Of a stretch of 64,000 nucleotides of DNA, positions 1 through 10,200 are shown piece by piece (the first letter of the stretch is position 1; the number at the start of each line of letters is the position of its first letter). The notes under the pieces were generated by a model. That model worked only from the letters and a program-made list of their open reading frames with translations, was not told the origin of the DNA and ran no database searches. The position numbers were made by a program, and so were the translations under genes. Location: positions 16,293 to 80,292 of the forward strand of contig JAFOOX010000019.1 in the NCBI GenBank assembly GCA_017425245.1, given 5' to 3'. This DNA is from Gammaproteobacteria bacterium. Its GTDB lineage: Bacteria; Pseudomonadota; Gammaproteobacteria; Enterobacterales; Neiellaceae.

Positions 1-296
1 TCACGGCCGCTATGGGCGGCGAATGTCGAGCCGTCATTGCGCACCACCAGGGCTAATTCAATGGCCGGGTCCAGCTTCAGGCTGCTTAGAACTTCGCTGG
101 CGCCTTGGGGGTCGTCGAACACAATAGGGGCTTCAAGCATCCGGGAAATATTTTGGCCGTGCATGGCCATCCGTTCATCTAATCGCTCGGCAAGTGCCGA
201 AGCATGCAGCCAGAGCATGGCGATAGCGATTCCGGACACCCCGAGTGTGGTAGAGGTTAACGAGATGAGTGACAGGCTATGGCGTATGGAGATCAT
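1..296 (-). CDS. CHASE8-like membrane sensor, N-terminus only (cut by window edge)
   Basis: Only the first 98 codons are inside the window. A short N-terminus is followed by one hydrophobic membrane segment at about residues 8-30 and then a periplasmic stretch (HGQNISRMLEAPIVFDD, then LKLDPAIELALVRNDGST). This resembles the CHASE8 sensor domain at the front of YfiN-type diguanylate cyclases and some hybrid kinases. Its ATG overlaps the stop of the yfiR-like gene as ATGA, so the two are probably translationally coupled. YfiR proteins are known periplasmic repressors of CHASE8/GGDEF proteins such as YfiN/TpbB. The output domain (GGDEF, EAL or histidine kinase) lies outside the window and cannot be told. 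Confidence 0.7.
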   Translation of the reverse strand, partial: MISIRHSLSLISLTSTTLGVSGIAIAMLWLHASALAERLDERMAMHGQNISRMLEAPIVFDDPQGASEVLSSLKLDPAIELALVVRNDGSTFAAHSGR

Positions 297-796
297 CGGA
301 CTTCACTGGCGAGGGCGAGCAGTTTGGAGCTCAGTCTTAGCCGTTGCTCGCGGGCACGGCTTAGGTTGATGACAAAACTGAGACGTTGCTGACGCGTGAC
401 AAATATTAAGGTCGCATGGTGATCGCTGACGTCATCACTGACGATCAGGGTATTGCGCGGAACCCGGAGCAAGGTTGATAGTTGGTGACCCGCATAGATG
501 ATGTGGCAGGCCTCTGGTTGGCGGTTGATCTGCTCGCCGTCACTGACTATTTCCACCTGCCTGGCTGTTGGGCTGGCGGCCAATGCGATGAGCGCGGTGT
601 GAAAGTCTGCACTGGGCTGCCAAATACAGAGTCGTGGCTGCGCCGGTCTTGGTTCGGCGCGATCTAGCCACTCAACGTAACGGCCAAGTTGGGCCAGATA
701 GGTTGCCTTTACCAAAGCCTCTCGGCTGGCTTCTGTGGCATTCGTTGCCGTTGTCGGCAGCAGCAGCAAAGCAGATAATAGCGATCGCCTGAGCAT
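293..796 (-). CDS. YfiR-like periplasmic regulator (DUF4154)
   Basis: A 167-residue protein with a signal peptide (MLRRSLLSALLLLPTTATNA), then the YfiR/DUF4154 pattern: KATYLAQLGRYVEWL near the N-terminus, a CIWQPSADF strand, CHIIYAG, RNTLIVSDD and a final FVINLSRAREQRLRLSSKLLALA. YfiR (about 170 aa) is known to bind and inhibit the periplasmic domain of the diguanylate cyclase YfiN, so a sensor-partner role here is inferred from family and neighbours. I start at 796 because it gives a clean signal peptide and follows the receptor stop by seven bases. An in-frame ATG at 823 would add nine residues and overlap the receptor gene. Neither start has a good ribosome binding site. Confidence 0.8.
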   Translation of the reverse strand: MLRRSLLSALLLLPTTATNATEASREALVKATYLAQLGRYVEWLDRAEPRPAQPRLCIWQPSADFHTALIALAASPTARQVEIVSDGEQINRQPEACHIIYAGHQLSTLLRVPRNTLIVSDDVSDHHATLIFVTRQQRLSFVINLSRAREQRLRLSSKLLALASEVR

Positions 797-803
797 GGCA
801 GCG

Positions 804-2840
804 CTAAAATCGGTACTCGACATCCAGTCTTAGGCTACGTTCGTCCCTGAACGCGTCGACGTAGAATACTTCACTGACCGATTCAACGCGCTGACTGGGC
901 CCGAGCAGGTTGTGAGCCAGCAAGGCGACAGTCAGTTCTGTGGTCAGGTCCCAGCCGAGGCTGGCATCAAGGTTGTAATAGCTGGAGATCGATGGGGGCG
1001 AGATGGCAGACACGTAGCGCCCGGTTAAAGTGGCAAACCAGTTACTGGCAGGCAGCCACGCTGCCATTAACCGATGTTGCCAACGTGGGGCCTGGTCACT
1101 GGCTTTTGAACGCGCAAAATCGTCATCCACTGTCGCTGTGATCGGTGCCATGTCGTGCCATTCATTGGTGCTGCTGGAATTAACCTGCAGATCGAGATAG
1201 TCGCTGGCCCACGTCAGGGTTAATGCCGGCTGAAGATAATATCGAAGCTGCCATTCTGCTCCCGTACTTTGGCCCGAGGCATTTGTCACATAGGGAAATG
1301 AGATGATTAAGCCGCCGGCCTGGGGTTGGATATCGGCGGCCATCATGTCGACAGCAATGAGGTTGCTGTACTGGTTACTGAAAGCGGTGATGTCGAGATT
1401 CCAGTGGCCTTTAACAAAGCGATAGCCAAGTTCGCTGCTTTCAACCTTGGTATTGTCGCGATCTTGGCCGTCGCTGTTGAGTACGATCAGCAGCGGTAGC
1501 GTCAGGTTGCTATCGATTGGGTAGTTGAGATCTGCTGCCACAACGCTGGCGCGATCATAAACCGCGCGAGAGGGCACGCTCTCAGCCCTGGTCCAAGCGG
1601 CCCACAGCGTCGTAGAATTGTTCGGTGTATAAGTAAGGCGAACGGTAGGCTGGAAGGTATTGCCTAACTGTTGGTGATAATCGTAACGGCCGGCGATCAG
1701 CGTCTGCCAATGGTCGCTCAAGGCCCGAATATCTTCGATGTAACCGCTGCTGCGTAATACACGCTGAGTGTCTGGCGCTATGGTAAAGATGCTGCCTTGG
1801 TCCCCTGTTATCTGCTCTTCTGAGTGATAGAGACCACCCCCCACGATGAGCAAGTCGCCGTTGTCAGAACGAGCCCACTGCAGCTCAAACTGGCTGTTGT
1901 GGTTATTCCAGTTGTAGCTATTGGCGCTTCGTTTGACGATATCAAATGAGGTGCGCTGACTGAGTTCGCCACCACCCAGGGGGCGCCCGGCAGTGAGTTG
2001 TACCGCGCCCCCTCGCTTCTTTTCATTAAGGTCTTCATCGCTGACATCCATCCCATGCAGCACCGGCCAACGGCCTCGGTCTTGAATCTCGGTGTATTGC
2101 CCTTCGAGTTGCCACCACCAGGATGCAAACTCGCCCTGAGTTTCGCCACGCAGGTTTATTTGTTGCCAGTGGCCTTCGCTGATGCCCGATTCTGCGCTTA
2201 GTCCGCTGTACTCTTCAGTCATGGCCGACAGATACCAAGGGTGGCCCTGCTCGGCATCGTTGCCGCTGATGGTCGCCTTCATACGACCGGGCAGGTCGCT
2301 GCCTGCGCTGAGTTTGGCAGCGCTTTTCTGATGCTGGTCAGCTTTGCGGGTAATGATGTGGACCATGCCATTGGTAGCATTCATGCCCCACAGCAGGGCG
2401 CCGGGGCCCCGCACAACCTCAATACGGTCGATATCTTCAATGGCCACGCCAAGTTCATCCCAGTTAACACCAGAGAACAGCGGTATGAACAGGGAGCGGC
2501 CGTTGAGCATGACCATCATGTTGCGGGCAAAACGACCGCCGAGGCCGCGCGAGGTTACCGCCCACTCATTGGCGCCAATGCGTGCGACCTGAACGCCAGG
2601 CAAGAGGCGCAAAGCATCTGGGACGGTGAGCACGGCATGCTGGCGAAGTTGCTCTGCCGTTATCACCGACACGGCTGCGGGCGTCTGCTGTACCGCAGTG
2701 GGTTTGCGCGTCAGCGCAGAACTGTCGAGGTTGATGTAACCCAGTTCGTCAATTGGGGTGGTGAGGATATCGGCGTGGCTAAGGCTTGGCCAAAGTAACT
2801 GAACCAGCAGTACAAGAAACAAGCTAACCTTTTGTCGCAT
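804..2840 (-). CDS. TonB-dependent outer-membrane receptor
   Basis: A 678-residue protein with a signal peptide ending near SLSHA (residue 23). The plug domain is at about residues 45-170, with the typical AVSVITAEQLRQH, VPDALRLLPGVQV, MVMLNGR, IDRIEVVRGPGALLWG and GMVHIITRKA stretches. A long beta-barrel follows, ending in an aromatic residue (VEYRF), as outer-membrane barrels do. Such receptors take up siderophores, cobalamin or other scarce ligands using TonB energy; the ligand cannot be read from the sequence. It is first in an apparent operon with the YfiR-like protein and the CHASE8-type sensor, so it may feed a surface signal or ligand to that pair rather than act only in import. Confidence 0.9.
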   Translation of the reverse strand: MRQKVSLFLVLLVQLLWPSLSHADILTTPIDELGYINLDSSALTRKPTAVQQTPAAVSVITAEQLRQHAVLTVPDALRLLPGVQVARIGANEWAVTSRGLGGRFARNMMVMLNGRSLFIPLFSGVNWDELGVAIEDIDRIEVVRGPGALLWGMNATNGMVHIITRKADQHQKSAAKLSAGSDLPGRMKATISGNDAEQGHPWYLSAMTEEYSGLSAESGISEGHWQQINLRGETQGEFASWWWQLEGQYTEIQDRGRWPVLHGMDVSDEDLNEKKRGGAVQLTAGRPLGGGELSQRTSFDIVKRSANSYNWNNHNSQFELQWARSDNGDLLIVGGGLYHSEEQITGDQGSIFTIAPDTQRVLRSSGYIEDIRALSDHWQTLIAGRYDYHQQLGNTFQPTVRLTYTPNNSTTLWAAWTRAESVPSRAVYDRASVVAADLNYPIDSNLTLPLLIVLNSDGQDRDNTKVESSELGYRFVKGHWNLDITAFSNQYSNLIAVDMMAADIQPQAGGLIISFPYVTNASGQSTGAEWQLRYYLQPALTLTWASDYLDLQVNSSSTNEWHDMAPITATVDDDFARSKASDQAPRWQHRLMAAWLPASNWFATLTGRYVSAISPPSISSYYNLDASLGWDLTTELTVALLAHNLLGPSQRVESVSEVFYVDAFRDERSLRLDVEYRF

Positions 2841-3010
2841 ATAGGGTGAAACGTTTATTTTTACAGCGCGGCGTGCAGTGTAGATGAGTGAAAGTAGCGA
2901 AACAACAAAACTGCGCTGTGCCCGGATTGGTGCGACGTAACGCCAGTGTTCCAGCGCTATCGCTTAAAAAAACAACCAGTTCCGAAATCGGCTTTTTGTC
3001 ATCTTCGGGA

Positions 3011-3038
3011 TTGACTGACGCCGTTCGCTCAGTAGAAT
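3011..3038 (+). promoter_or_regulatory. Sigma-70 promoter of the tRNA operon
   Basis: TTGACT at 3011-3016, a 16-base spacer and TAGAAT at 3033-3038. A GC-rich discriminator (GCCGTCC) follows, typical of stringently controlled stable-RNA promoters. The predicted start is a few bases before the first tRNA at 3051. Confidence 0.8.
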
Positions 3039-3050
3039 GCCGTCCACCAA

Positions 3051-3126
<76 letters not shown>

Positions 3127-3137
3127 AATTTCTGCAT

Positions 3138-3211
3138 GGCGGGTTGGCAGAGTGGCCATGCAGCGGATTGCAAATCCGTCCACCTCGGTTCGACTCCGGG
3201 ACCCGCCTCCA
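3138..3211 (+). tRNA. tRNA-Cys (GCA)
   Basis: A 74-base tRNA with encoded CCA. The acceptor stem GGCGGGT pairs with ACCCGCC, the anticodon loop is GATTGCAAATC (anticodon GCA) and the T-loop is GGTTCGACTCC. It begins 11 bases after tRNA-Gly. Confidence 0.97.
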
Positions 3212-3247
3212 TCTCTTTCGCGCTGCGGCGCCACCTTGCTTCACCTC

Positions 3248-3332
3248 GCCCCGGTGGTGAAATTGGTAAACACAGCGGATTTAAAATCCGCCGCCGTATG
3301 GCTTGCCGGTTCGAGTCCGGCTCGGGGCACCA
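3248..3332 (+). tRNA. tRNA-Leu (TAA)
   Basis: An 85-base class II tRNA with encoded CCA. The acceptor stem GCCCCGG pairs with TCGGGGC, the anticodon arm is CGGATTTAAAATCCG (anticodon TAA), there is a long variable arm, and the T-arm is CCGGTTCGAGTCCGG. Last gene of the tRNA operon. Confidence 0.97.
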
Positions 3333-3348
3333 CTTCAGATATCTACAT

Positions 3349-3373
3349 AAGCTTTGATTTATCAAGGCTTTTT
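3349..3373 (+). terminator. Rho-independent terminator of the tRNA operon
   Basis: AAGCTTTGA (3349-3357) pairs with TCAAGGCTT (3362-3370) with one G-U pair and a TTTA loop. A run of T follows at 3369-3373. It lies 16 bases after tRNA-Leu. Confidence 0.85.
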
Positions 3374-3390
3374 GTGTTTCTTCGAGGCGC

Positions 3391-3570
3391 ACCCGTGGGG
3401 TTATCCACCGTTTCTGTGGATAACCCGGTGGGTGGTCTTTGCCCTTGAGCGCCAAGCTGCTGTTCACCCCCAAGTTTTGTTTGCTTCAGCCGCGACTGGT
3501 GGAAAAGGCGGCGTCCGACTCTGCGTTGAACGTCGCGGATTGAGCTTATCCACCACTTCTGTGGACAACC
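3391..3570. repeat. Two inverted pairs of DnaA-box-like sequences
   Basis: The first pair is TTATCCACC (3401-3409) facing TGTGGATAA (3415-3423); the second is the complement of the consensus DnaA box TTATCCACA. The inverted repeat extends imperfectly to 3391-3433. About 145 bases later the arrangement recurs as TTATCCACC (3546-3554) facing TGTGGACAA (3560-3568). The two cassettes are imperfect direct copies of each other. They lie in a non-coding stretch between a tRNA operon and recC. Binding by DnaA is inferred only. Confidence 0.6.
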
Positions 3571-3931
3571 CTGTGGGCGGCGCTGGCATAAGCGCAATGG
3601 GCTGTTCAACCCCTGTCCAGGCTGGCGACAAAGCCATCAAACCAGCGCTGGATCTGGCGCAAAAGCGGACAGCAACGGTCAGCGGGTAACCGCCTGGACA
3701 AAGGCTGAGCAGGTTGGTGACGAAGCGAGCGGATCGCTGACGTGCGGACCAATGGTGCGGACCAATCTGGCTGAAAAGGCGACGGTTGTTGACCATGCCC
3801 CTTGTCAGCGGCCGCGCCTTTACCGATCCTCGGTGGCGGCACTGCGTTCGACGTGAATTGGGCCACAGCCCGGCGGCCATCCTTTTGCTAGGGTGATGCC
3901 CTGGCCACCGCCCGCTCCATTTATCTGTTGC
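3571..3931. other. Non-coding stretch before recC
   Basis: I see no convincing gene here. The only internal structure noted is a 12-bp direct repeat, GTGCGGACCAAT, at 3742-3753 and 3755-3766. Open frames crossing this stretch have no recognisable protein features. A recC promoter may lie here, but no clear -35/-10 pair stands out. Confidence 0.5.
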
Positions 3932-3943
3932 AAGGATCTGCTG

Positions 3944-6900
3944 GTGCTGACCCTCTACCCCTCTAATTCTCTGGAACTTCTGGCCGAGCTGCTGGCCAGC
4001 CTGCTGCTTAACCAGCAGCGTGAGGCGGCGGCCGCCGAGCCACTGGCGCTGCTCAAGCCTGCCCAAGTGCTGGTGGAGAGTCAGGGGATGGAGCACTGGC
4101 TGCGGCTGCAGCTGGCCGAGCGCCATGGCATCGCCATGAACCTTGAGTTCCCGATGCCGTCGCGCTTTATCTGGGAGCTGGCGCGCCAGTTGCTGGGTGA
4201 CGAGGTGCCCCAGCAATCGCCCTACAGCCGTGAGCTGCTGTGCTGGCGCCTGGATGCACTCTTGGCCGATAGCCGCTTTACCAGCGATGGGCGCGCGGCC
4301 GAGGCCAACACCTACTGGGGCCATGGCAGTACGGCGGCCGATCCGCTCAAGCGCTTTCAGCTGGCGGGCAAGCTGGCAGATCTGTTCGAGCAGTACCTGC
4401 TGTTTCGCCCCGACTGGCTGGAGGAGTGGCAGCAGCAACCCTCAAGTTGCCACTGGCAGGGGTTGCTGTGGAACCTGCTGCTGGCCGATGAGCCGCGCCA
4501 GCCGCTGCTGCTGCAGCGTCAGGCACTGGCCCGCCTTGAACAGCTGGCGGCAACCGCCCCTGAGCGGCTGCCATCCCAAGTGGTGATCTTTGCCATCAAC
4601 GCCATGGCGCCGCCGACGTTGCAGTTTTTTGAGGCGCTGGCGGCGCTGGTGCCGGTGCATCTGTTTCACTTGAACCCCTGCGTTGAGTTCTGGGGCGATC
4701 AGCTCAGTGACCGGGCCCGCGCCCGGGCGGCGCGCTGCGCCCAGCTTGATGGCTGGCTGGCGCAGGAGCCGGGCAACCCGCTGCTGGCCAACCTCGGCAC
4801 TCAGGGCCGGGAGTTTTTCAACGGCCTGCAGGCGGTTGGTGGTTATGAGGTCAGCGCTTTTGTCGACGAACAAGCAGAAAGTGTCGATGAACAAGCAGAA
4901 AGCCGTTCGTCCGCGGTGCCCGCTGCCAGCCTGTTGCAGCGGCTGCAGCGCGACATCCTGACCCTCCACGATGGCCGCACCACCCCCACGCCGCTGCAGG
5001 ATGAGTCGCTGGTCATCAGCAGCAGTCACAGCGCCCTGCGGGAGATTCAGGCGCTGCATGATCACCTGCGCCACGCTTTTGCCGCCGACGAGACGCTGAC
5101 CCCACGCGATCTGCTGGTGATGTGCCCGGCGATTGAAGACTACGCCCCCTATATCGATGCGGTGTTTCGTCGCCCCTGGGATGCGGACGAGCAGCGCCTG
5201 CCCTGTTCCATTGCCGATCGCAGCCAGCGCGATGGCGAGCCTTTGGTCGCTGCCTTTGCCGAACTGCTGCAGCTACCCGACAGCCGCTTTGCGGTCAGCA
5301 CCATCATCGATTACCTGCGCTTGCCCGCAGTGCAGCGGCGGCTAGCGATCCGCGATGGCGAACTGGCGCAGATCGAGCACTGGCTCAAGCTGGCGGCGGT
5401 TCACTGGGGGCTGGATGGTGACCATCGCCAGCAACAGGCGGATCTGGCTGCACCCCAGCCGATGTTCAGCTGGCAGTGGGGGTTGGAGCGGCTGCTGCTG
5501 GGGCTGGCCCATGGTGACCGCACCGGCCTTGTCAGCCGCCCCGGTGGCGAGCTGCTGTTGTTGCCGGAGGTTGAAGGGCAGGGGGCGGTGGTGCTCGGCC
5601 GGCTGCTGCAGCTGTTTGAGCGGCTGCGCCGCCATCTAGCCGCGCTGCGTCAACCGCGCAGCGCGGATGGCTGGCAGCGCTATCTGCATGAGCTGTTCGA
5701 CAGCCTGTTTGTCGCCGATGAGGCCGATGACAGCGGCCGTGAGGCGGTGCTGGCCGCCATCGATGGCCTGCAGGCGCAGACCGCTGCGGTCGGCTATCAG
5801 GCCGAACTGCCGCTTTCGGTGGTGCGCTGCTACCTCAACCACCACTTCAGCCAGCCGGCCGGGCGCAACCAGTTTCTTACCGGCCAGATCACCTTCTGCT
5901 CGATGGTGCCGATGCGCAGCATCCCCTTTCGCATCATCGCCATTTTGGGGTTGAACGATGGCGCCTTTCCGCGCCAGAGCACGCCCCTTGGTTTCGATCT
6001 GATGGCCCAGCAGCCGCGCCGCGCCGGTGATCGCTCGCGTCGTGGTGATGATCGCTACCTGTTTTTGGAGGCGCTGATCTCCGCCCGCCAGCAGCTCTAC
6101 CTGAGCTATCAGGGGCGCGACATTCGCACCAACAATGCACGCCAGCCATCGCTGCTGCTCAAAGAGCTGTTTGACTATCTGCAGCGCGGTTATGGCTGGC
6201 AGTTTGACGGGCCGGCAAGCGCGATCCGCCAACAGCCATTGCACCCTTTTAGCCGCGCTAACTTTACGGGCCCGCTTCCTGGCTTTGATGCCGGCTGGGC
6301 GCGGCTGGTGGCGCCACTTGCCGCCCGCAACAACCGCATCGAACTGCCGCCGCTGCCCGCCAGCGATCAGGCGCTGACGCTGGAGCAGCTGCAGCGCTTT
6401 TACGCCAACCCGCTCAAGAGCTTTGCCCGCGAGCGCTTGGGGCTGCTGCTCGATGAGCCGGCGCCACTGGCCTCGGATGATGAGCCCTTTGCCGTCGATG
6501 GCCTCACCCGTTATCAGCTGCGCGAGCAGCTGTGTCAGGCCTGGCTGGGGCAGGGCGAGGCGCCTGAGCGGGTCAGCCGCCGCTTTGCCGCCAGCGGCCT
6601 GCTGCCGGCATCGCCCGTTACCCCGGCGCTGCTCGAGCGCGAGCTGGCCGAGTGCCAGCAGCTGGCCGAGGCGGTGGCGGCAGCTGGTGGTCAGCAGCTG
6701 GTGCCGCGCAAGGTGCAGCTGGCGCTGGCCGGTGAGCAGTTGCTGGCCGAATTGCCACTGCTGGCGGATGGCCAGAGTTTGCTGCTGTGGCGCCCCGGCA
6801 GCTGGCGGGCGGCCGATCAGCTGCGGTTGTGGCTCTATCACCTGCTGGCCAACGGCGCGCTCGGTGGTGAGATCAGCAGCCGGGCGCTTTATCGCGGTGA

Positions 6901-7282
6901 AAAGGATGGCGAGCTGCAGATCGGCATGGTGCAGTTGCCGCCGCTGGCTGCCAGCGCTGCCCAGGCACTGCTGGCCCCCTGGTTAGCGTGGCGTCAGCGC
7001 GGCCTCTGTCAGCCGCTGCTGCTGCATGCCGAACTGGGGCGGGCGCTGCTTGGCAGCGGCAAAACGGCCCAGCGTGAACCGGAGCAACTGCTGATGGATG
7101 ACGATCAGCAGCGGCTGTGGCTGCAGGCGCTGGCCCCCGCCTATGGCGATAGCCGGCTGGTGGATGACTATTTCTGCTGGTTCTGGGATGAGCTGCCGCC
7201 GCTGACCACGGCCATTCATCAGCTGCTGCTGGAACTCTATCAGCCGCTCTACCGTCAGCTGCTGAGCGGAGAGAAAGCATGA
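3944..7282 (+). CDS. recC: Exodeoxyribonuclease V gamma subunit RecC
   Basis: A 1112-residue protein, close to the usual RecC length of about 1120. RecC is the Chi-recognising scaffold of the RecBCD helicase-nuclease, which processes double-strand ends for recombination and degrades foreign linear DNA. Family features visible: an N-terminal YPSN(S)LE(L)L motif, VLVESQGMEHWLRLQLAE and FPMPSRFIWEL early on, then STPLGFDLM and GDRSRRGDDRYLFLEALISAR in the inactive helicase-like half. I choose the GTG at 3944 because AAGGA lies seven bases before it and the protein then begins at the conserved TLYPSN. The frame is open upstream to an ATG at 3893. The stop overlaps the recB start. Confidence 0.95.
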   Translation: MLTLYPSNSLELLAELLASLLLNQQREAAAAEPLALLKPAQVLVESQGMEHWLRLQLAERHGIAMNLEFPMPSRFIWELARQLLGDEVPQQSPYSRELLCWRLDALLADSRFTSDGRAAEANTYWGHGSTAADPLKRFQLAGKLADLFEQYLLFRPDWLEEWQQQPSSCHWQGLLWNLLLADEPRQPLLLQRQALARLEQLAATAPERLPSQVVIFAINAMAPPTLQFFEALAALVPVHLFHLNPCVEFWGDQLSDRARARAARCAQLDGWLAQEPGNPLLANLGTQGREFFNGLQAVGGYEVSAFVDEQAESVDEQAESRSSAVPAASLLQRLQRDILTLHDGRTTPTPLQDESLVISSSHSALREIQALHDHLRHAFAADETLTPRDLLVMCPAIEDYAPYIDAVFRRPWDADEQRLPCSIADRSQRDGEPLVAAFAELLQLPDSRFAVSTIIDYLRLPAVQRRLAIRDGELAQIEHWLKLAAVHWGLDGDHRQQQADLAAPQPMFSWQWGLERLLLGLAHGDRTGLVSRPGGELLLLPEVEGQGAVVLGRLLQLFERLRRHLAALRQPRSADGWQRYLHELFDSLFVADEADDSGREAVLAAIDGLQAQTAAVGYQAELPLSVVRCYLNHHFSQPAGRNQFLTGQITFCSMVPMRSIPFRIIAILGLNDGAFPRQSTPLGFDLMAQQPRRAGDRSRRGDDRYLFLEALISARQQLYLSYQGRDIRTNNARQPSLLLKELFDYLQRGYGWQFDGPASAIRQQPLHPFSRANFTGPLPGFDAGWARLVAPLAARNNRIELPPLPASDQALTLEQLQRFYANPLKSFARERLGLLLDEPAPLASDDEPFAVDGLTRYQLREQLCQAWLGQGEAPERVSRRFAASGLLPASPVTPALLERELAECQQLAEAVAAAGGQQLVPRKVQLALAGEQLLAELPLLADGQSLLLWRPGSWRAADQLRLWLYHLLANGALGGEISSRALYRGEKDGELQIGMVQLPPLAASAAQALLAPWLAWRQRGLCQPLLLHAELGRALLGSGKTAQREPEQLLMDDDQQRLWLQALAPAYGDSRLVDDYFCWFWDELPPLTTAIHQLLLELYQPLYRQLLSGEKA

Positions 7283-10200
7283 GCAACAACATGAGCCTGT
7301 TGCCGCTGGATGCCGCCAGCCTGCCACTTTATGGCCGCCACCTGATCGAGGCCAGCGCCGGCACCGGCAAGACCTTTAACATCACCCGCATCTATCTGCG
7401 GCTGCTGCTGGAGCGTGGCCTGAAGGTTGAGCAGCTGCTGGTGATGACCTTCACCAAAGCCGCCACCGAGGAGCTGCGTGGCCGTATCGACAGCGAGCTG
7501 CGGCGGGCGCTGGCCGAATGGCCGCAGCTGGTGACGAGCGATGAGTTTTACCGCCAGCTGGCCCAGCGGGTGGATGGCGAAACGGCCCGCCAGCGGCTGG
7601 CCGAGGCGCTGCTCTATCTCGATGACGCTGCCATCTACACCATCCACGGTTTTTGCAGCCGGGCGCTGAGCCAGCAGGCCTTTGCCAGCGGCCTGCCGCT
7701 GGAGCTGGAACTGGAGGCCGATGCCAGTCCGCTGCTGTGGCAGGCGATCCGTGACTGGCTGCGCCAGCTCGCCGCCGACGAACCTGCCTTTGCCCTGTTG
7801 CAGCAGGCCGGCTGGCACAGCCCGGAGAGCTTTCATCAGCAGTTTCGCCGCGCTTTGACCAGCACCACGCCGGTGGTGGCGCCGAGCCTCGATGAGATCG
7901 ACCGCCAGGCCGAGGTCGAGCGCCAGCGCTGGCTAGATGAGCAGATCAACCCGCGCAAACAGGCGGTGCTGGCCGGCTTACAGCAGGCGGCAGCCGAGCT
8001 GCTGGCGGCCTTGGTTGATAGCCACAAAGAGCGAACCAAACGGCTGGATGAGTGGCAGCAGCTGCTGGGCTGGTTGCAGCAGCAGGATCTGCAGCTGCCG
8101 CCCAAGGCGGCGGGAGAGTTCATCAACGGCAACAGATATCGCGGCAATGAGCGCATCAAGAACCTGCTCGAGCCCTTCAAACAGCTGCGCACCGAGTTTG
8201 GCAAAGCGCTGGAGGCGCAGGATAAGGCGTTAACCCAGCAGCGTGACGGCGCACCGCTGGCGGCGCTGGTTTGTGCCGGCATCCAGCAGATCCGTGGCCG
8301 TTTTGCCGCGGCCAAGGCCCAGGCGGCCCAGCTTGATTTCGACGATCTCATTCAGCTGCTCGCCGCCCGGTTGGTCAGCACTGAGGGGGCTGCGCTGCTG
8401 GCGGCCTTGCGCCAGACCTATCCGGCAGCGCTGGTGGATGAGTTTCAGGATACCGATCCGGCCCAGTACGCCATCTTCGATGCCCTCTATCCGCAGGGCG
8501 ATGGCAGCCGCCTGCTGCTGATGATTGGTGATCCCAAGCAGGCGATCTACGCCTTCCGCGGCGGCGATATCTTCACCTATCTGGCGGCCCGCGCCGCGGC
8601 CGACCACCACTGGCAGATGGACACCAACTGGCGTTCGCTGCCGGCGGTGGTGGGCGGTTACAACCGGCTGTTCTGGGGGGCGCCGCTCACTGCCAGCCCG
8701 GCCGAGCTGTTTGGCTATGGCATTGGCTATCAGCCCGTTAAGGCCGCCGACACCGCCAAAGCGTTGAGCGCGCCTTTGTACGATCCGCTGGCCGAGCGCG
8801 CCGCGCTCAATTATCTGTGGCTAGGCGAGCAAGCCAGCGACGAGGAGGCCGGTGGCGGCCGGCCCGGCAATAAGGCCGATCTACAGCAGCAGCTGGCCCA
8901 CTGGTGCGCCTGCGAGATCCGCCGCCTGCTGGCCGCTGCACGCTTGGGCGATGAGCCGCTGCGCGAGCGCGACATCGCCGTGCTGGTGCGCAGCGGCCAT
9001 GAGGCCAGCGTGGTGCGCGAGGCGCTGCGCCAGCTTGGTTACCCCAGTGTCTATTTGAGCGAGCGCGACAACCTGTTTGCCAGCAGCGAGGCGGCTGAAC
9101 TGCTGCGCCTGCTCGATGGCCTGTTGGCGCTTGATAGCGATCGCCTGTTGCTGGCGGCGCTCTCCACCCGCCTGCTTGGTGGCGATGCGGCATTGCTGGC
9201 GCAGCTGGCAGATCCCAACGCCGATGAGCTGTGGCAGCAGCAGCGCGAACGCCTGACGGGCTTGCGCCAGCTGTGGCAGCAGCGTGGGCCTATGGCACTG
9301 CTGCTCCATCTGCTCTATCACCATTACCAGCCGGCGCCCGCCAGCCACGAGCGCAGCCTGACCAACATGATCCATCTGGCCGAGCAGCTGCAGCAGGCCG
9401 CTGGCCAGCAGCCCCACCCGCAGCAGCTGCGCCAGTGGCTGCAGCAGCAGATCGATGCGGCCCAAGCCGGGCAGGGCGAGGGGGGCGAAACCGCCCAGCT
9501 GCGTTTAGAGAGCGATGCCAACCTGATCCGGGTCGTCACCCTGCATGGCAGCAAGGGGCTGGAATATCCGCTGGTGTTTATCCCTTTCGCCAGCAACTAC
9601 CGCGATCCGGTCAAAGTCGGTAATCAGTTCATTCACTATTTCGAGTACCAGCACCGCGCCAGCAACAGCCGCCGCCAGCAGGTGGGGGCGAGCGAGGAGG
9701 CGCTGCGCGAATGCCGCGCCCAGGGCGAGGCAGAATCGCTGCGGCTGCTCTATGTGGCTGTCACCCGTGCCATCCACCGCTGTTACCTCGGGGTGGCGCC
9801 GACCAAAGGCAGCCACCGCTCGGCGCTGGGGTTGGCGCTCAAGCTGGAAAGCGACGCCAGCTGGGCAGAGGCGCTCAACCAACTGGTGGCCAGCAGCAAT
9901 GGCGATGCGCTGCTGCTGGATGGCCAGCAGCTGCCAGCGGCGCTGGCCCACAAGGCCGACACTCAACCGCTGCCGCCACTGGCGCTGGCCCAGTTGCCGC
10001 GCGCCATCGACAGCCGCTGGGCGCTGCACAGCTTCAGCGCCTTGGTGCGCGACAGCCGCAGCGCTCAGCCAGCGGATCGCGATGCCGAGGCGCAGCCCGC
10101 ACCTATTGCTGAGGCCACTGGCGGTGGCGAGCTGCGCTTTGCCCTGCGCCGGGGCAGTGATGCCGGCATTTTGCTGCACAGCCTGTTTGAACAGCTCGAT

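Noticed and set aside
3464..4438. Minus-strand open frame before and inside recC
   Set aside because: Antisense to recC and the non-coding stretch, with Gln/Arg/Leu-rich shadow composition and no motif.
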